Origin: Spirodela intermedia
Taxonomy: Eukaryota; Streptophyta; Magnoliopsida; Alismatales; Araceae
Direction: 5' to 3'
Length of the DNA: 64,000 nt
Assembly (NCBI GenBank): GCA_902729315.2
Contig: LR746272.1
Location: 1,550,001-1,614,000, forward strand
Of the stretch, positions 36,330-49,199 are shown piece by piece (position 1 is the stretch's first letter; each line of letters begins with the position of its first letter). Under the pieces are notes generated by a model. It was not told the origin of the DNA. It worked only from the letters and a program-made list of their open reading frames with translations, and ran no database searches. Both the position numbers and the translations under genes were made by a program.

Positions 36330-37466
36330 AACGCCGTAAATACGCGTGTTTTTAACTGCCGTCGGGCGTTTTCCTGGAACCCGCCGGCGCGAAGAGGATG
36401 AAGAGAGGATTAAAAGCCGGGACCGATTCCGAGATGAGTATGCACCCATCGGAATCCGATGCCTCCCCGTGACAGATGGCCTGTCCAGGTCCTCCATGTA
36501 CTTTAGAAGCCTATCAGTCTCTCTCTCTCTCTCTCTCTCTCCCCGCGCTCAACGCTGCAAATGGATCTGACTCAAAAAAGAATGCTTCCGGACCGGTCCT
36601 TCCGAATGAGACGCACAGCGGAGAAGCTTGACCAGAAACGACCTACGGAGAGGGAGAGAGAGCGAGAGAGAGAGAGAGAGAGACCGTCTGGTGGCCTTCG
36701 TGCCCAAACGAACTTGCCGGCCAGCTTCCGCTTTGTCACCTGTCTCACAAGCCTTTTCAACCCTCGAAGATCCATCCCATTATTCATCAAAACTTTTAAA
36801 TAAAATCATAATAATTTCGGATTATTTAGGAACTCCACAGATTGACCGGCGCTAGGACACGCTCAAGCAAAAGTAGAAATTGCCCGTCATGTCAACCACT
36901 TCACTCTGACTTAAACCCCCCCTTCTTTGGAAAAAGAATAGGATCCGTACACAGATGGAGAAAATGAGGTTCCTTGACCTGTCGGAACCCGACCACCCAC
37001 CCAGCTGAGCTCATGGAAAACGCCGTCTTTTGATGCTCTCGCCTAAGTCGAGGCTGATGGTAGTAAAATCACACGGACGAACTCCGAGCTCCGTGCACGG
37101 CGTTCATGGCGGAGGGCTGGGTCTGTTCAGAGTTCCCTCTGCGGTAATCCACGTTACAAACGTTTATGTTGGTCTGCCTCCATTGGAGAACAAGCCAAAG
37201 GAAGAAGTAAAGACGATACCACCGGGAACCCGCCTTCACCTGACTGTTTCTCTCTTTACCTCGCGAAGAAAAAAAGTAGCTTTTGGAGAAGAGCACCCTC
37301 TGCGATGTCAGAGGCCGTATGACAGGAGACGTGAGCAAAGGTTATGAGGTCACGTATTCGGTGGCGCGCATAGCTTTCCTGCTGCTTCGACTAGACGGTC
37401 ATGCAGATCACCTGTTCGGAGAAATTACAGGCCAGAGCCCCACCCCCACCCGCGACAGTCATCTTT
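36330..37466. other. Spacer between the calmodulin-like gene and CAP-G
   Basis: Contains a (CT)n tract (36517-36541) and a (GA)n tract (36649-36683). Overlapping short ORFs in several frames show no conserved motif. It should hold the CML promoter and the CAP-G 3' UTR. Confidence 0.6.
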
Positions 37467-40400
37467 TCACTCGCTGTCCTCGTCGGAGACCCCCTCCGAC
37501 GTCACTTCCGAGTCCCCCTCGCCGTCTGCCGCAGCTCCGGCCGTCAGCCTGCTCATCGCCGCCGTCTTGCTCCGCCTCTGCGCGCGCGCAGCAGTGGCGG
37601 GAGTGGCCGATGGGTGGCCCCAGTCCTCGTCGCTGGCAGAGGAAGAAGAACGCGAAGACACTGCGAACCGTCTCTCTCTCCTGGGCGGCGCCGCCCTCGG
37701 CGGGCGCGTCGCCGGCTTCGTCGGCGCGTCTATCTTGAGGTCAACCTCCAGCTGTAACCTCCCTGAAGATCCTCCGCGTGAGACCAGGCCGTACGCATTC
37801 AACTGTATTTGAGCGGGTGGGGAAAGAGAAGAGAGCGTGTACCATGAATGTCGCCGGCGACCTCCGCCGGCAGGTCCTGGTCGGGGCTCTCGTCCAGAGC
37901 TCTCAGCTTGGCGGCCATCCGAGACAACTCTTTTAGAAGCTCCTTCTCCTTCGACGCAGCTTCCATCATGGGTTCTAAAAGTTCCCTCATGAACTTTATC
38001 GCCTCCTGCTGGGAGCTCCTGAATTTCAGGGCCACGGCGACTCTGCACAATGCCGAGATGTACGATCTGCCGGCGGCGCTGGTCCTCGCCGGGAAATTTG
38101 CGACCTGCTCAAAGCGGCAGACGAGATTCGTGAAGGGTTTCGATGCACCGATCTTACCTCGCGGTTGACTGCTGATCTTACCTCGGCACCTATGCGGATA
38201 GCGAGCCCTTCCTCTCCGCTCTCCATGTCGAGGGTTGACTTCCCCGAGGTGGATAGGCTGTCTGGGCTCTTCTCTGCCTCTTCGGCCTTCGACTGGTAGA
38301 CCGGAGTCTGCATCAGTTGCAACATGAAGCGCGAAGCGTTGACCGCTCGCTTCCTCGCAAGAACCTGGTATCCCACGGCGTTGCCGTTGACCCCCGGCCA
38401 CATGGATCTCATGACGGGGACAAAGGCCCTGGAGATACACGCCTGATTTCGGGAGGAAAAGATATTAACGGGAACGATTGACTTCTGAAAGAAAGGAACG
38501 AAAAACGCCCAAAGATACTCGCCTTATTGACTTCTGAAAGAGCGGCATAATGGTCAAAGAACACCGACAAGCACTGTTTCAACCTGTCGAAAGAGGACGA
38601 AAGTCAACCATGATTATATATATATAATCGTAGGGGACGTGAGAGGAGGAAAGTATGCAGAGGATTTGATTAGGATACCTTTCGAACTCCTTGTGTTCGG
38701 AGCAAAAATACAGGCATATGAGCCTGCCCAAGATCAAGGGGTGTAAGGAGGCGGGGATGCTTGGATAGTTCTCTCTCAGCAGAAGAATTTTGGCGAAGCC
38801 CTCCCCAAGAACGCCGTGTACAGTCTCCTGCTCATCCTCCTCGGAGCTCTGGCCCCATTCGTCCTGCTTGAGCCCAGCGTAAAAGAGGTCCAGCAACCAA
38901 AGACTCAGATCATCACTTCCACTGGACAGATCGACCGGAGTGAAGCTGTTCTTCTCGTTCGGAGGCGGCGGCTCCAGCCCAATGGCTCTGTCGAGCTCCT
39001 GCGGGCCGTGCCATGTAGCAAGATCTATAAGCGCCCTGCTGGCCATAACCCTGACCTGAGGTGGGCCGTTGATGAAGGCAAGCCGCAGCTGCTTCACCAG
39101 CTCCTCGCTCGGCCTTCTTTCAACCAATCCGAACAGGCCGAGACATCTGGCAGCCACTCTCTGAACATCCAGGTGAATATGCCTGGCCTGTGATCACAAT
39201 CCGACAAGAAATGAGCACAAGATTTCTACAAAGGCATGTAAAATGGGAAAATTCAAAGGGCGGAGTGGAGTCGGGTAGGAGGATTCACCGCCGGGAGCAG
39301 CAGAGAATGCAGGAGTTCGGCGGGCTCGATGGCCTTCCCTTGCAGGCACCGGTAGGACTCGGCGTTCTCCAGAAGAAGACCGGTTACAGCAAGACATTGC
39401 GTCCAGCCTATTAAATCTGCGGTTCTCTCTCGACAAGGGCGAGCGAGCTCCTCCACAACGCCTGTCACAACCTCTTCGAATTCGCCCACAGAAGCGTGGA
39501 CCTTCTTGGCCAACGCCGCCACCGCCCTGCACCAGTCTCTGTCTCCGCCAAGACTGATGCCGTCTCCTATCATGACCTTATGTCCATCATCATCAATCTC
39601 GTGCTCAAATGGCCGGCATAAGAGCTCACGCACGAAGCGGCTAGCTACGTTCCTGTTCGCTACATCAGAAAAGTCGAGCATCGCGCCGAGTAGTAGAAGC
39701 TGTCGGGATGCAAATCGGAAGTTTGAACCTGAAACAAACGTAAGACAATGGGGGTGTGGGTGGGGCGGGAGGTGTCCATATCAACATATAAAAACCTACA
39801 AAAGCCATGGATATGGAGGTTCAGTACCTGCGGAAAGATGGGCCTCGACCAATTCAATGTAATCGGAAACTGTAACAGGAAGCACGCTTTCAAGCAGGTC
39901 ATTTTCAGTTGTAGCTTCGGACGCATATACTGCTGCCTCAGTGCCAGTTGTTGCTGCGGCATCAGAACCTTTGGCCTGAGTGGCAGATCAGAAGTCAACG
40001 GTGAAGATGCAGCTAGTGCGAGGGAGACTACGATTTGGCATATATTTATAAGTTTCGCAAACAGAAAATGGAAATATCCACAAGGAGCCCCTAATTAGAA
40101 AATGACAAGATACTCTGAAATAAGGATGTCAAAAAACCATTCTTAAGTTACTAGGGTAGAACAATTTGCTAAAAGATTTTGAAGGATGCAGCGGACCGTA
40201 TGTCAACCCTAAAGTATGTGAAAGTACAATTACGGCATCAAATGCATAGTTGATACTGAAAAAAAAAGAGATTTTAGCCAGGCTAAATCATAACAGATTC
40301 CTAAAAATTAACAGGAAATAGATATAAATCAAAATGCGACAGGAAAGAGAACCTGGAGAAAAAGATAAAGATATCTGCGTCACTTTTTTAGAACAAAATG

Positions 40401-43400
40401 CTCTTACTATCCTTACAGTCTAATAATAGATCAGGTTATAAAACGTGATATACTCTACCCTCTCAAATTTGTATAATATTACGATATAACTTATTTCAAT
40501 TAGTGAAATTGACTTTAGATACATTTTTTAATTGACAAGACCTATGTTGCCTTTTTTCAATGAGACATCATTGGAAACTTAAATAAAAGTGAACAGAAAT
40601 AAAAGTACGAAGAATTTATGTCTTTGAATTAGTGAGGTGAGTAATCAAAAACTACAACGCATCAAATTAATGATACTTTTGTATGCAAAAAGATTTGATT
40701 GGAGGTGCATAAGTTTCAACTGATCCGTCTGTTCCTATCCTATCGATTTTTTTATAAAAGAGTGTCCATTGGAAATAAATGTTGTCTCATAAAAACTATG
40801 TAAATAGAGAATGCATCGTGCCAAATAAATTTCGGGAGGACATTCCAACTTTGCAATAATTTTTTTCTTGACGAGTTATTTATTCTACTGTAGAATAGAA
40901 GAAGATTATGAGACCATATTAAATAGGTAGCACAGAACTTCTTTCCATTCTTACAGAAGATCCTCAAATTGTAAGCTCTAAATAATTCATCATCAAACTT
41001 GACGACAACAAAAAAGATATCATGATGAAAACCATAGATCATACTTGTGCTTGAGCTTGCAGATGTCTGCATACAGTCCTCCAGTAAAGCGCAACTTCTG
41101 CTTCCATCAATTGGACGCCAGTAATGCTTTGTCCTTCCACTGGTATCCAGAGAAACAAGTTAAAATCCAAAAGTATTATACATAAACATTGTTGTTCATT
41201 GTTGTATCTACTTCAATATAACATAAATCCACTACAAATGAAAAATAAAACAAGAACGGCTCAGCCTGTGTGTTTTCCTCAAACAACTTTAATCACAAAC
41301 TAAAACGTTAAGAGATATATCCATATATATGAAGTCCATGAAAGACATTTACCTATTAAACATTTGCGGGATTTATTAAGAATGCATGATGATGCAATTT
41401 CATTTATGAGGCTTTTCCTTGGCTGGAAGTGGAGTCAAACGTTTTTTGGCATAAATAAATATATAATGTAAACAGGGATGAAGAATTATCACAGCCAGTG
41501 GTTTCGAATATTGGCTCTATTCTTCAAATAGCCGTACTTCGTGACATATTGATGCAGCATCATTCTCTTTTGCACATGGTCATACTCAAAGTCTCCGGCC
41601 CTCGTCACCAATAAGTAAACTTACTGCTGTTAGATATGATAGACCACTGATCCAATAAATGCATGCCCGTTTTAAGGATTGGATCGTTTTGGCAAAATAC
41701 TTGGATTACCAAGCCATTGAGCACACTGGGTATCCTATTGTTTATCACTGGCAGTTTGTTTCCTCTATCGTACAAATGATCTCGTCAGTAAAACAGCAGG
41801 AATAACTAGTAGTAGGTATGTAGCAAATGAGGCAACGTAGCAGATGACGCAGAAACTTGTATTCAGAACTTCATTCTTTCTTCGCAGAAGTCACCGAAAA
41901 TTATCAAGCATTGAGATCAAATCTAATGCATAACTTGTGCAGCGAATTTCATCATGGTAACAGTTTCGAAATTTCCAGGCCTTTTTTCTAATTTACTAAG
42001 CCAACCCAAGTTTTTGTGATGTTTTGTATTATGATACAACAGAACAAGATATATAATCAATTCACTTTAACTGATCGTTTCTCGGATATATACTTAATAT
42101 GTAACAAATGGTTTCATCCCTTTGAGATGACATTCCTTTTTCGCAGATCCATGTTCACCCACATATCTGTTACCATGGCAGCGATTGATAGTCCACTTCT
42201 ACGCAGCAGACTTAAGTACATTTAACATTAACCTACAAGAGATGTCGGCATCTTATTAAACCGTATCTGAAAGACGAGGTTTTCATAGAAGAAAAAAAAA
42301 CTACTAGAGGATCTGACCATTATCCCTAGCAATAAACTCTCCTTTACCTTTGCGTCAAAAATTTTCTTCAACAGACTCTCTTAGAAAAAAAATTCCCCTT
42401 TACCATCATACAGCCCTTAAAAGATAAGAACCAGAACCTTCATCCCCAGCCCAGATACCAAATGCGTCGAATTTTGACGCTTTTACAGGTCATAGCTGTA
42501 CTATTCAACACTAGGAGAAAAAATTTACTTCGTATGAACGAAAAAATTATTAAAGAAATCCTCACTTGACTAAAAAATAAAGACCATTTTGATGAAAAGT
42601 GTGTATATAATATCTCAAATCTAAGATCACAAAGAAGGAATTCTCAAGTAACCAAAAAAAAACATTACCACGTGAACAAAACAGAAGAGGGCACTAGTCA
42701 ATTATGATCGAATTCCTTAATGTCACATGAACTGTGCATCATCAATGAATATAATAGATACCTTCATTTTTGTTGGTTGTTGATGATAAAAAATGCCGAA
42801 TACTCTGACCTTCTTGCACTTGGACAGCTCCCTCCTTTAGAAGGGCTTCCATTACTGTCTCCCCCACTGATTCATATGTTTCAACGTCAAGGTACCTTAG
42901 AAGTGTAATGGGGTCACCATCACAACACTTCATAAGCCACTCTTCCTTCAGCATCTTAAGACACTCATTTGTTACTGATGATGATCTATCCGTCAAACCC
43001 CTTTGAAGAAGCAGAGTTCTAAGCTTGATACTGGACATTGATGGAAAAGATGAAGATGAATAATCATACAAACCAATCAAACTCGGATTTGGACCAATTA
43101 AACGTACAATGCTACCTGAGACTTTGAAGTGGAAATTTAGATGCCAAAACAACATATGCAGCTTTGCGCACTGATTCATGGACATCAAGAGTGCAATCAA
43201 TAATGGATGCCAATGTAGAATTTGTTGGGGGTAAGGACTGCACAATCGTTTTCCGAACATCCTACACATAAACGATATCGAAACAGTTTAAAAACCAACA
43301 GAAAGTAAGGATGATAACAAAGAAGATAGTGAAACGAGTTCCAAAACACACAGTGTTTGGCTCTTGAGAAAGAGCTCGGAGGAGTAGGTCAATAATGTCA

Positions 43401-44419
43401 CAGTTCCCCCCATCATTAGCAAAGCGTGATAGGGCACGAGCAGCACAAGCGCGAACATCAGGAACCTTGTCCTCTACACGCTCCTTCATGCGATAAATGA
43501 CGCCATCCCAAACTTCGTCACTCACGTCAGCATCATCTGGTAGCAGGTCTATGATCTACAGAAAGACACAATTATCGACCAGTATGACGATTTTTTCCAA
43601 AGAAAAACCAAGCAGGGAGGCTAACATTCAAGACATCTTGTTTTCCAGTAATCTATGTGAATTTATTTATTTTTTAACAGTGATCAACCGTTATGGAATC
43701 TAGAAGTGATGAACAAAGAGCACAACCAAGTAGAAGTCCCACATTACAAAGATGGACGAACAGAGGTAAAGAACATAACTTCCGATTAAAAGAAAACATA
43801 ATTGAGACTCAGTTTTGGCGAAACAAATGCGAGTTACGAAAATTGATGAAATTTCCCTTCATGCAGCAGTAGAAAAAATCATATGGATTGAGAAGATAAA
43901 ATTGGCTTTCAAAAAATGCCGTACTAAATACTATATGAGAGAGAAACAACCTCACTCTTCCCCGGCAAAAATGACGGAAAAGGTGAACGTGTTGGGGGGA
44001 AATAGACGACCACAATCCCCTTAATGATAAGAATATGTCACCTGAGAGACAATCTGGCACGCTCGGAGCCGCGCTGTCTTGCTGGCGGAGCGTGCTGCTA
44101 CCAGAAGAAACCTGAGAAACTCCACCAGGAAGGAGTCGCAGGTGACATTACCGGTCTTGACACCCCGGGGAGCGGCAAAAGTCGACACGAATCGGACAAT
44201 CCTCTCGATGGAGGCGGTCTTCTTGGAGACCTCAAAGAGCGGCGTCAAGGCCCAGGTGAACGAAGAGACGAACCCGACGTGCGAGGTGGACCTGATTGCC
44301 GAGAGCTCCCGGAGCTTGCGCTGGTGAACTGCCTGGGACAGCCGGCATTCATCCAGAATCCTCGCGATCTTAAGCGCCAGTTGCTTCCCTTCTCCCCCTC
44401 CCTTCCCCTCCTGCCCCAT
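37467..44419 (-). CDS. CAP-G: Condensin complex subunit CAP-G, complete, 12 exons
   Basis: HEAT-repeat subunit of condensin I, which compacts mitotic chromosomes with SMC2, SMC4, CAP-D2 and CAP-H. Exons: 44042-44419, 43352-43555, 43116-43261, 42762-43030, 41045-41139, 39828-39975, 39289-39728, 38679-39187, 38523-38583, 38182-38442, 37843-38104, 37467-37762. Phases agree throughout, giving about 1022 residues, near the plant norm. Family segments include VRACAARALSRFANDG, DVRKTIVQSLPP, SIKLRTLLLQRGL, LLRYLDVETYESVGE, ALYWRTVCRHLQ, VAARCLGLFGLVERRP and RKRAVNASRFMLQLMQ. The C-terminus is basic and Ser-rich, ending in an acidic tail. Intron 9 (38443-38522) is GC-AG; all others are GT-AG. Exon 10 has a second in-phase donor 24 nt downstream. 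Introns 4 (1.62 kb) and 5 (1.07 kb) are A+T rich and much longer than the rest. The ATG at 44419 (MGQEGKGGGEGKQLALKIARIL) follows a CT-rich leader. Confidence 0.95.
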
Positions 44420-44451
44420 TCTAGTGTAGATCCCTTTCCTTCTCTCTCCTC

Positions 44452-44460
<9 letters not shown>

Positions 44461-44485
<25 letters not shown>
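44461..44485 (+). repeat. (CT)n microsatellite in the CAP-G leader
   Basis: CT run about 45-65 bp upstream of the CAP-G ATG. On the transcript it would be GA rich and probably in the 5' UTR. Confidence 0.9.
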
Positions 44486-44520
44486 AGTGAGATCCCTTCC
44501 GCGTATTTTTTCAAACATAT

Positions 44521-44583
44521 GGGCGGGAAAGAAAAGAGATAGGTAAGATAACGAGTTAATGGGCTTGGGCCGTATCCGGCCCA
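44521..44583 (-). promoter_or_regulatory. CAP-G promoter: E2F-like site and three site II motifs
   Basis: TTTCCCGCCC on the minus strand (44521-44530) fits the plant E2F consensus WTTSSCSS. TGGGCT (44560-44565), TGGGCC (44566-44571) and its inverse GGCCCA (44578-44583) are site II elements. They lie 100-165 bp before the ATG. The same pairing is established in proliferation genes such as PCNA, and it suits a mitotic gene. Direct sequence observation; activity is inferred. Confidence 0.6.
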
Positions 44584-44606
44584 CACTGGCTATTCAGCGG
44601 CACTCC

Positions 44607-45031
<425 letters not shown>

Positions 45032-45220
45032 CAAGGCGTAGAACCAGGTTTCGGTGTGAGCGAGAGCTTGAAGAGTAGAATCCATGTACAGCTAATATAT
45101 TCGTTTCCATGAGAGAGAAGAAGAAGAAAAAGAAGGAGAAGAGATCGGAAGAGAAGAAGAAAGGGGGCTACTGCGCTAATCTGCCTTCTAGGGGACCAAG
45201 GCGGAGCGAGGCCGCCGGCG

Positions 45221-45466
45221 TCAGTCGCCGACGGAGATGGCTCGCCCGATCCGGCGACGCCCGAGGGGCGAAGGCGAGATCCGCCGCGGGGCGAAGCCCC
45301 GCAGATCGTGCCTCCACTCCAGCACCGCCGGCGGCGAGGACTCCACCATCTCCTCCTCCTCTCGCCGGATCCTCCTCACCAGGCTGTGCACGGCGCTCGT
45401 CCTCGCGTCCTTCCCCTTGCCGGCCTCCGCTCCTCCGCCGCCGCAGTTGTTCTCCGAATTCGCCAT
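45221..45466 (-). CDS. Small G+C-rich ORF, 81 residues, unknown
   Basis: From ATG 45466 it reads MANSENNCGGGGAEAGKGK, then SLVRRIRREEEEMVESSPP, LEWRHDLRGF and a basic end GRRRIGRAISVGD. There is no signal peptide or membrane segment. The mix of a charged helix and a WRHDL stretch looks protein-like, and its frame is favoured over the overlapping plus-strand ORF (45109-45828), which is Arg/Ser/Pro-rich with no domain. I do not recognise the family. It may be a short regulatory protein or a non-coding G+C-rich stretch. It runs in the same direction as CAP-G, 0.8 kb upstream of the CAP-G ATG. Confidence 0.4.
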   Translation of the reverse strand: MANSENNCGGGGAEAGKGKDARTSAVHSLVRRIRREEEEMVESSPPAVLEWRHDLRGFAPRRISPSPLGRRRIGRAISVGD

Positions 45467-45469
45467 CGC

Positions 45470-47290
45470 CACCGCTCTTCCCGTTCCTCACAGACGGAGC
45501 CTCCTTCCTCAGGTGGGAAATTTATGAGAGACGGCCCCTCGAGGAACGACCTGGTACGCTCCCTTGGACCGGAAGAGGAAGAAACGAGGACCAGCTAACT
45601 CCGCGGCCACATAACAATAGACGCATTTGTTGTGTAAACTACGGTTCATGCCCCTCTGCTGTGTATCCACGTTTGTTTCCTCTGAAGGGTAGTTTCGATA
45701 TTTGTGTGTTATATGGGGGTACGTTCGGGTGGTTGGGGGTCCTCCTACTTCGAATCGAAGCACTGACGGTTAAGTTTGTTGGCCGGCGTCAGGAGGCGGC
45801 AGGAGGCGGGAGCTGTGAACCTGGATAAGCATCGAAGACTCCGCCAACGTGGCGAGTTAGCCTTTGTTTCTTGACTTCCACCTGCCGCTCAGAACCCGTC
45901 GGCTTCATTCCGTAGACGAACGTTGACTGACACCGCCTGCTCCCTTATCCACATCCACTCACGTGGATAAATAAATCCAGGCCCTCTACCCGACAGACTT
46001 CCTTTAAATGGAAACATCGTACCCAGCGAAATTACTTTAAAAACTCATATTTTGGTCGTAATTCAGACTATTTCCAGAAGCCACTTTTTCTTAAAAGGAA
46101 ACTAGAAGCGGTTTAATCGAAATTACTGGCAGGGAAAAATACCGTGAGAAATTAATTCTGGTCAACGTCCGTATTGGGGCAGGCAATCGAGAGGCGACTG
46201 CCAATGATTTTGACCAAGCAGGATGAGAAGACCTCTTCAGTTTGACCAAGCGCTAAACCCCACGGCTCTTCCAAGTTAGGCAGCCCAACAGGATATCTGT
46301 ATAGATTTTTTCGGTTGCATCTGACCCTCTCAGGCGTTGTGGGCAGGATGAGGTCGACGTATCCCGGCCCATAATCAAGTCTAGCCATTTTTTAAGATCG
46401 TTGACCGAAACAGCCAGGTGAAGTCAACTTCGCCGAGCTGGCGACGAGGGCAATTTTTATTGGTTTTGGGGTCAAATATGGACCCACATGGCCCAATTAG
46501 CACCGGATGGGCCCAAGGGTTTGATTGGGTTGTGTGAAACAATAGAGCCAGCCCACTTCCGTGACATGAGACGATCCACAGTTGTGGGAAGTGGAGGAGA
46601 CCCATTAAGTGCTGCCCAGAAAGGCCCAAAAAAATGAAAGATTGGACCCAGAAATTGTTTTACCAAGCTCAGTTACTATTATTATTCACGAATCCTATTT
46701 TTAGTCATTCTTATTTTCTTCAGAAAGATTTTTTATTTATTTAAAGATGCACTCACTGTGGAAAGGTGCATTTTTTTCAACCAAAAAAAAATCATTCCTT
46801 GTGGGTGGAAAGTTTGGTTTCCCTCCCCAGCTTCTGCCATACCAGCCTCTCTCTCTCTCCCTCCCTCTCTCTCTCTCTCTCTCTCTCATGATTCATGAGA
46901 CCGGGGATCATGGGAGCAGGCTCACAATCGCTGCTTGATACCACATTTCATAGGATATTGTACGTAACATTGGTGATATGTAGAGACCATTTTAGTACAG
47001 TAAGGTTTCTAAGTGGGGCGTGCCAGTGTATGAAGCTAGTTGCCAAAATTTTAATGGCATGAATCGTGAAGATTGGAAAATCCTGAAGGGCAGCCCCAGC
47101 CCTCCCCTGGCATTGGAGCAACGATCTCATGCGATCCCTAGAACTGACTGTTGGATGGCGTTTTCTCAACCCAGCAAAACCATGCTCCATCTTTCTAACA
47201 GTTCAGTGCCCCGGCTGGTTCCGACCTTGGGGCTTGGGCCCAAAATAAGGTTTAGCACGTCAAATTGCTCTGGTCTTGTGTCTGGCCTGC
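45470..47290. other. Intergenic, no gene recognised
   Basis: 46480-46640 has several TGGGCC/GGCCCA words and may be a promoter-like remnant. A minus-strand ORF (46152-46388) matches nothing I know. A (CT)n tract lies at about 46848-46887. Confidence 0.5.
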
Positions 47291-47295
47291 AATGG

Positions 47296-47296
<1 letters not shown>

Positions 47297-47370
<74 letters not shown>
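47297..47370 (+). repeat. Compound (CT)n(CA)n microsatellite
   Basis: A CT run to about 47335 passes directly into a CA run. Confidence 0.97.
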
Positions 47371-47371
<1 letters not shown>

Positions 47372-47484
47372 ATCCTCCACATTATACAGGTTGCTATTTC
47401 TTTGACAATGAGAGGAACAATATCAGCTGCACAGGTATGTGAGTTGTTCACCTTTCAAAATTGACTGTTGCTTCAAGTGGGCAC

Positions 47485-47486
<2 letters not shown>

Positions 47487-47533
<47 letters not shown>
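47487..47533 (+). repeat. (CT)n microsatellite
   Basis: Perfect CT run. Confidence 0.97.
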
Positions 47534-47536
<3 letters not shown>

Positions 47537-48016
47537 CATTCTCCTCTCTCAGTCTTGCAAACACACCAGCCTTGGAATGGGATACTCGTTTCCTGAACCT
47601 AAGGACGTCGCGCCCAATGGAATAGTGAGCATTCACGCGTCCTGTCTCCTCGTGTGTTAGCCACGCGTCGTTCTTAATTATTCATGGAAGAGAAGACAAC
47701 GACGTCGGTGCAGGGCTGCCGACGGCGGCGAGATCCGTTCGCCATAGAGGAATACCGATAGAAGGGGTTTTTACCTTAGGAAACCAACAGAGAACAATAA
47801 GGATGATCGTCAAACTGCATCGAAAGATGGCCAAACAGCGAATCAAGTTCCAGGAAACCTCCTTGAGAAGCTAGTCGGAACTTGCTTGATAGTTGGTGAT
47901 ATCCTTCAGAATACGTTAGTGTACACGAGGGGAATACTTAGGGGTGCCAATAGGTCCTGGCCAGGCTAAGACTGGGTGGAGTCCAGAAAGACATTTAGAA
48001 GGGAGAAAGAGACAGA

Positions 48017-48044
48017 CAGAGAGAGAGAGAGAGAGAGAGAGAGC
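48017..48044 (+). repeat. (GA)n microsatellite
   Basis: Perfect GA run. Confidence 0.95.
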
Positions 48045-48383
48045 TAATAAGGACCAGGTTCTGCGCGACACATCAAGAAAGTGGCATATCTTGGATAACT
48101 ATCACCTCTCGGATGCTCATCTCTATTTCAACCGGCAGACAAGGTTAGAGAACACGAAGGATCGGATCCATGGAAATAAATGGATTCGGTCTACTCTGTG
48201 GGATGTTGAAGGGGGCCTAGCATGCACTATCTTCCTTGGGTGCTGATCGAGAGGGCGATTACAGACGTATCTCGGTGCGCACGATCGTTATCTGCCCATG
48301 CCCAGTTCCAAGATCGAAACATCGATGTAGCTCCCAAGGGGGGAAGGGGGGGATAGGGATGGAAGGAAAAAAAGGATGAGAGG

Positions 48384-48384
<1 letters not shown>

Positions 48385-48460
<76 letters not shown>
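48385..48460 (+). repeat. Compound (GT)n(GA)n microsatellite
   Basis: A GT run, a short AAGA junction and a GA run. It is the mirror orientation of the compound tract at 47297-47370. Confidence 0.97.
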
Positions 48461-48544
48461 GCAAACTACATGGTTGCTTCCGAAGTTTCCTTATTTTACT
48501 CATATTTTTTCTAAGACAGCATACGTTGGTCTTGGAAATCAATG

Positions 48545-49195
48545 CATTACTCATCTGGTAATGCGTTAGGGTTCTGTGTCGTCGATGACCCGAAACCTCT
48601 TGATCCTCCTTTTCCTACCTTCTTCGATGGGCCAGTGGAGATTACCCCATGAGCAACAGGTTCCATGAAGTCATCCTCTCCAATGGAAAATTGAGAACGA
48701 GAGGAGGCAGGAGTGCGGACACGCGTTAGGAAAGAGGGCATTTTACGTGTCCCCAACCCGATCTAAACCCACACTAGAGCGAAGTCACTAAGCGATCGGA
48801 TTGCCATCTTCAGAAGAAAATATTGTAGTTTGCCTTACGAATCCCCCGAAAGATCGATGGCATCATCCAAAACCCCTTTCTCTATGATGGCTCTCCATCA
48901 ATTATTCAGAAACTAAACCACATCAGATCTTGGTGAAAACCTTTCAGAGTGATTATGCTGCCTTTATGGAAAAGGAAGAAGAATGAAGATGTTCACGACC
49001 CCATTGAACGGTCTCATATATCTGCAGAGTAAACCGCTCGTTCAGCCTTAAGGGGTTCGCAAAGTGCACACTGCGGGGCAACTGATTAGCAGATGTAGGG
49101 GATTCCAAAATTTGAAAACTCTGCATCGAACCTTTCAACGGTGGACGTTCTTTCTAAGGCGGCGCCACATGCTAGAAAGAACATCTAGCTTCTTT
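48545..49195. other. Unassigned intergenic DNA
   Basis: Short minus-strand ORFs (48547-48756, 48953-49138) show no motif I recognise. They could be fragments of an old retroelement; nothing in the sequence proves this. Confidence 0.3.
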
Positions 49196-49199
49196 TGAT

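Noticed and set aside
37799-38048. Earlier acceptor at about 37807 for the last CAP-G exon (LNAYGLV frame)
   Set aside because: Phase 1 from exon 11 would then hit a stop; the acceptor at 37763-37765 keeps the frame open to the acidic tail.
38618-38630. TATATATATA as a TATA box
   Set aside because: It lies in CAP-G intron 8, with no gene start nearby.
45109-45828. 239-codon plus-strand ORF
   Set aside because: It begins in a Lys/Glu run from a purine tract and is then Arg/Ser/Pro biased without any motif.
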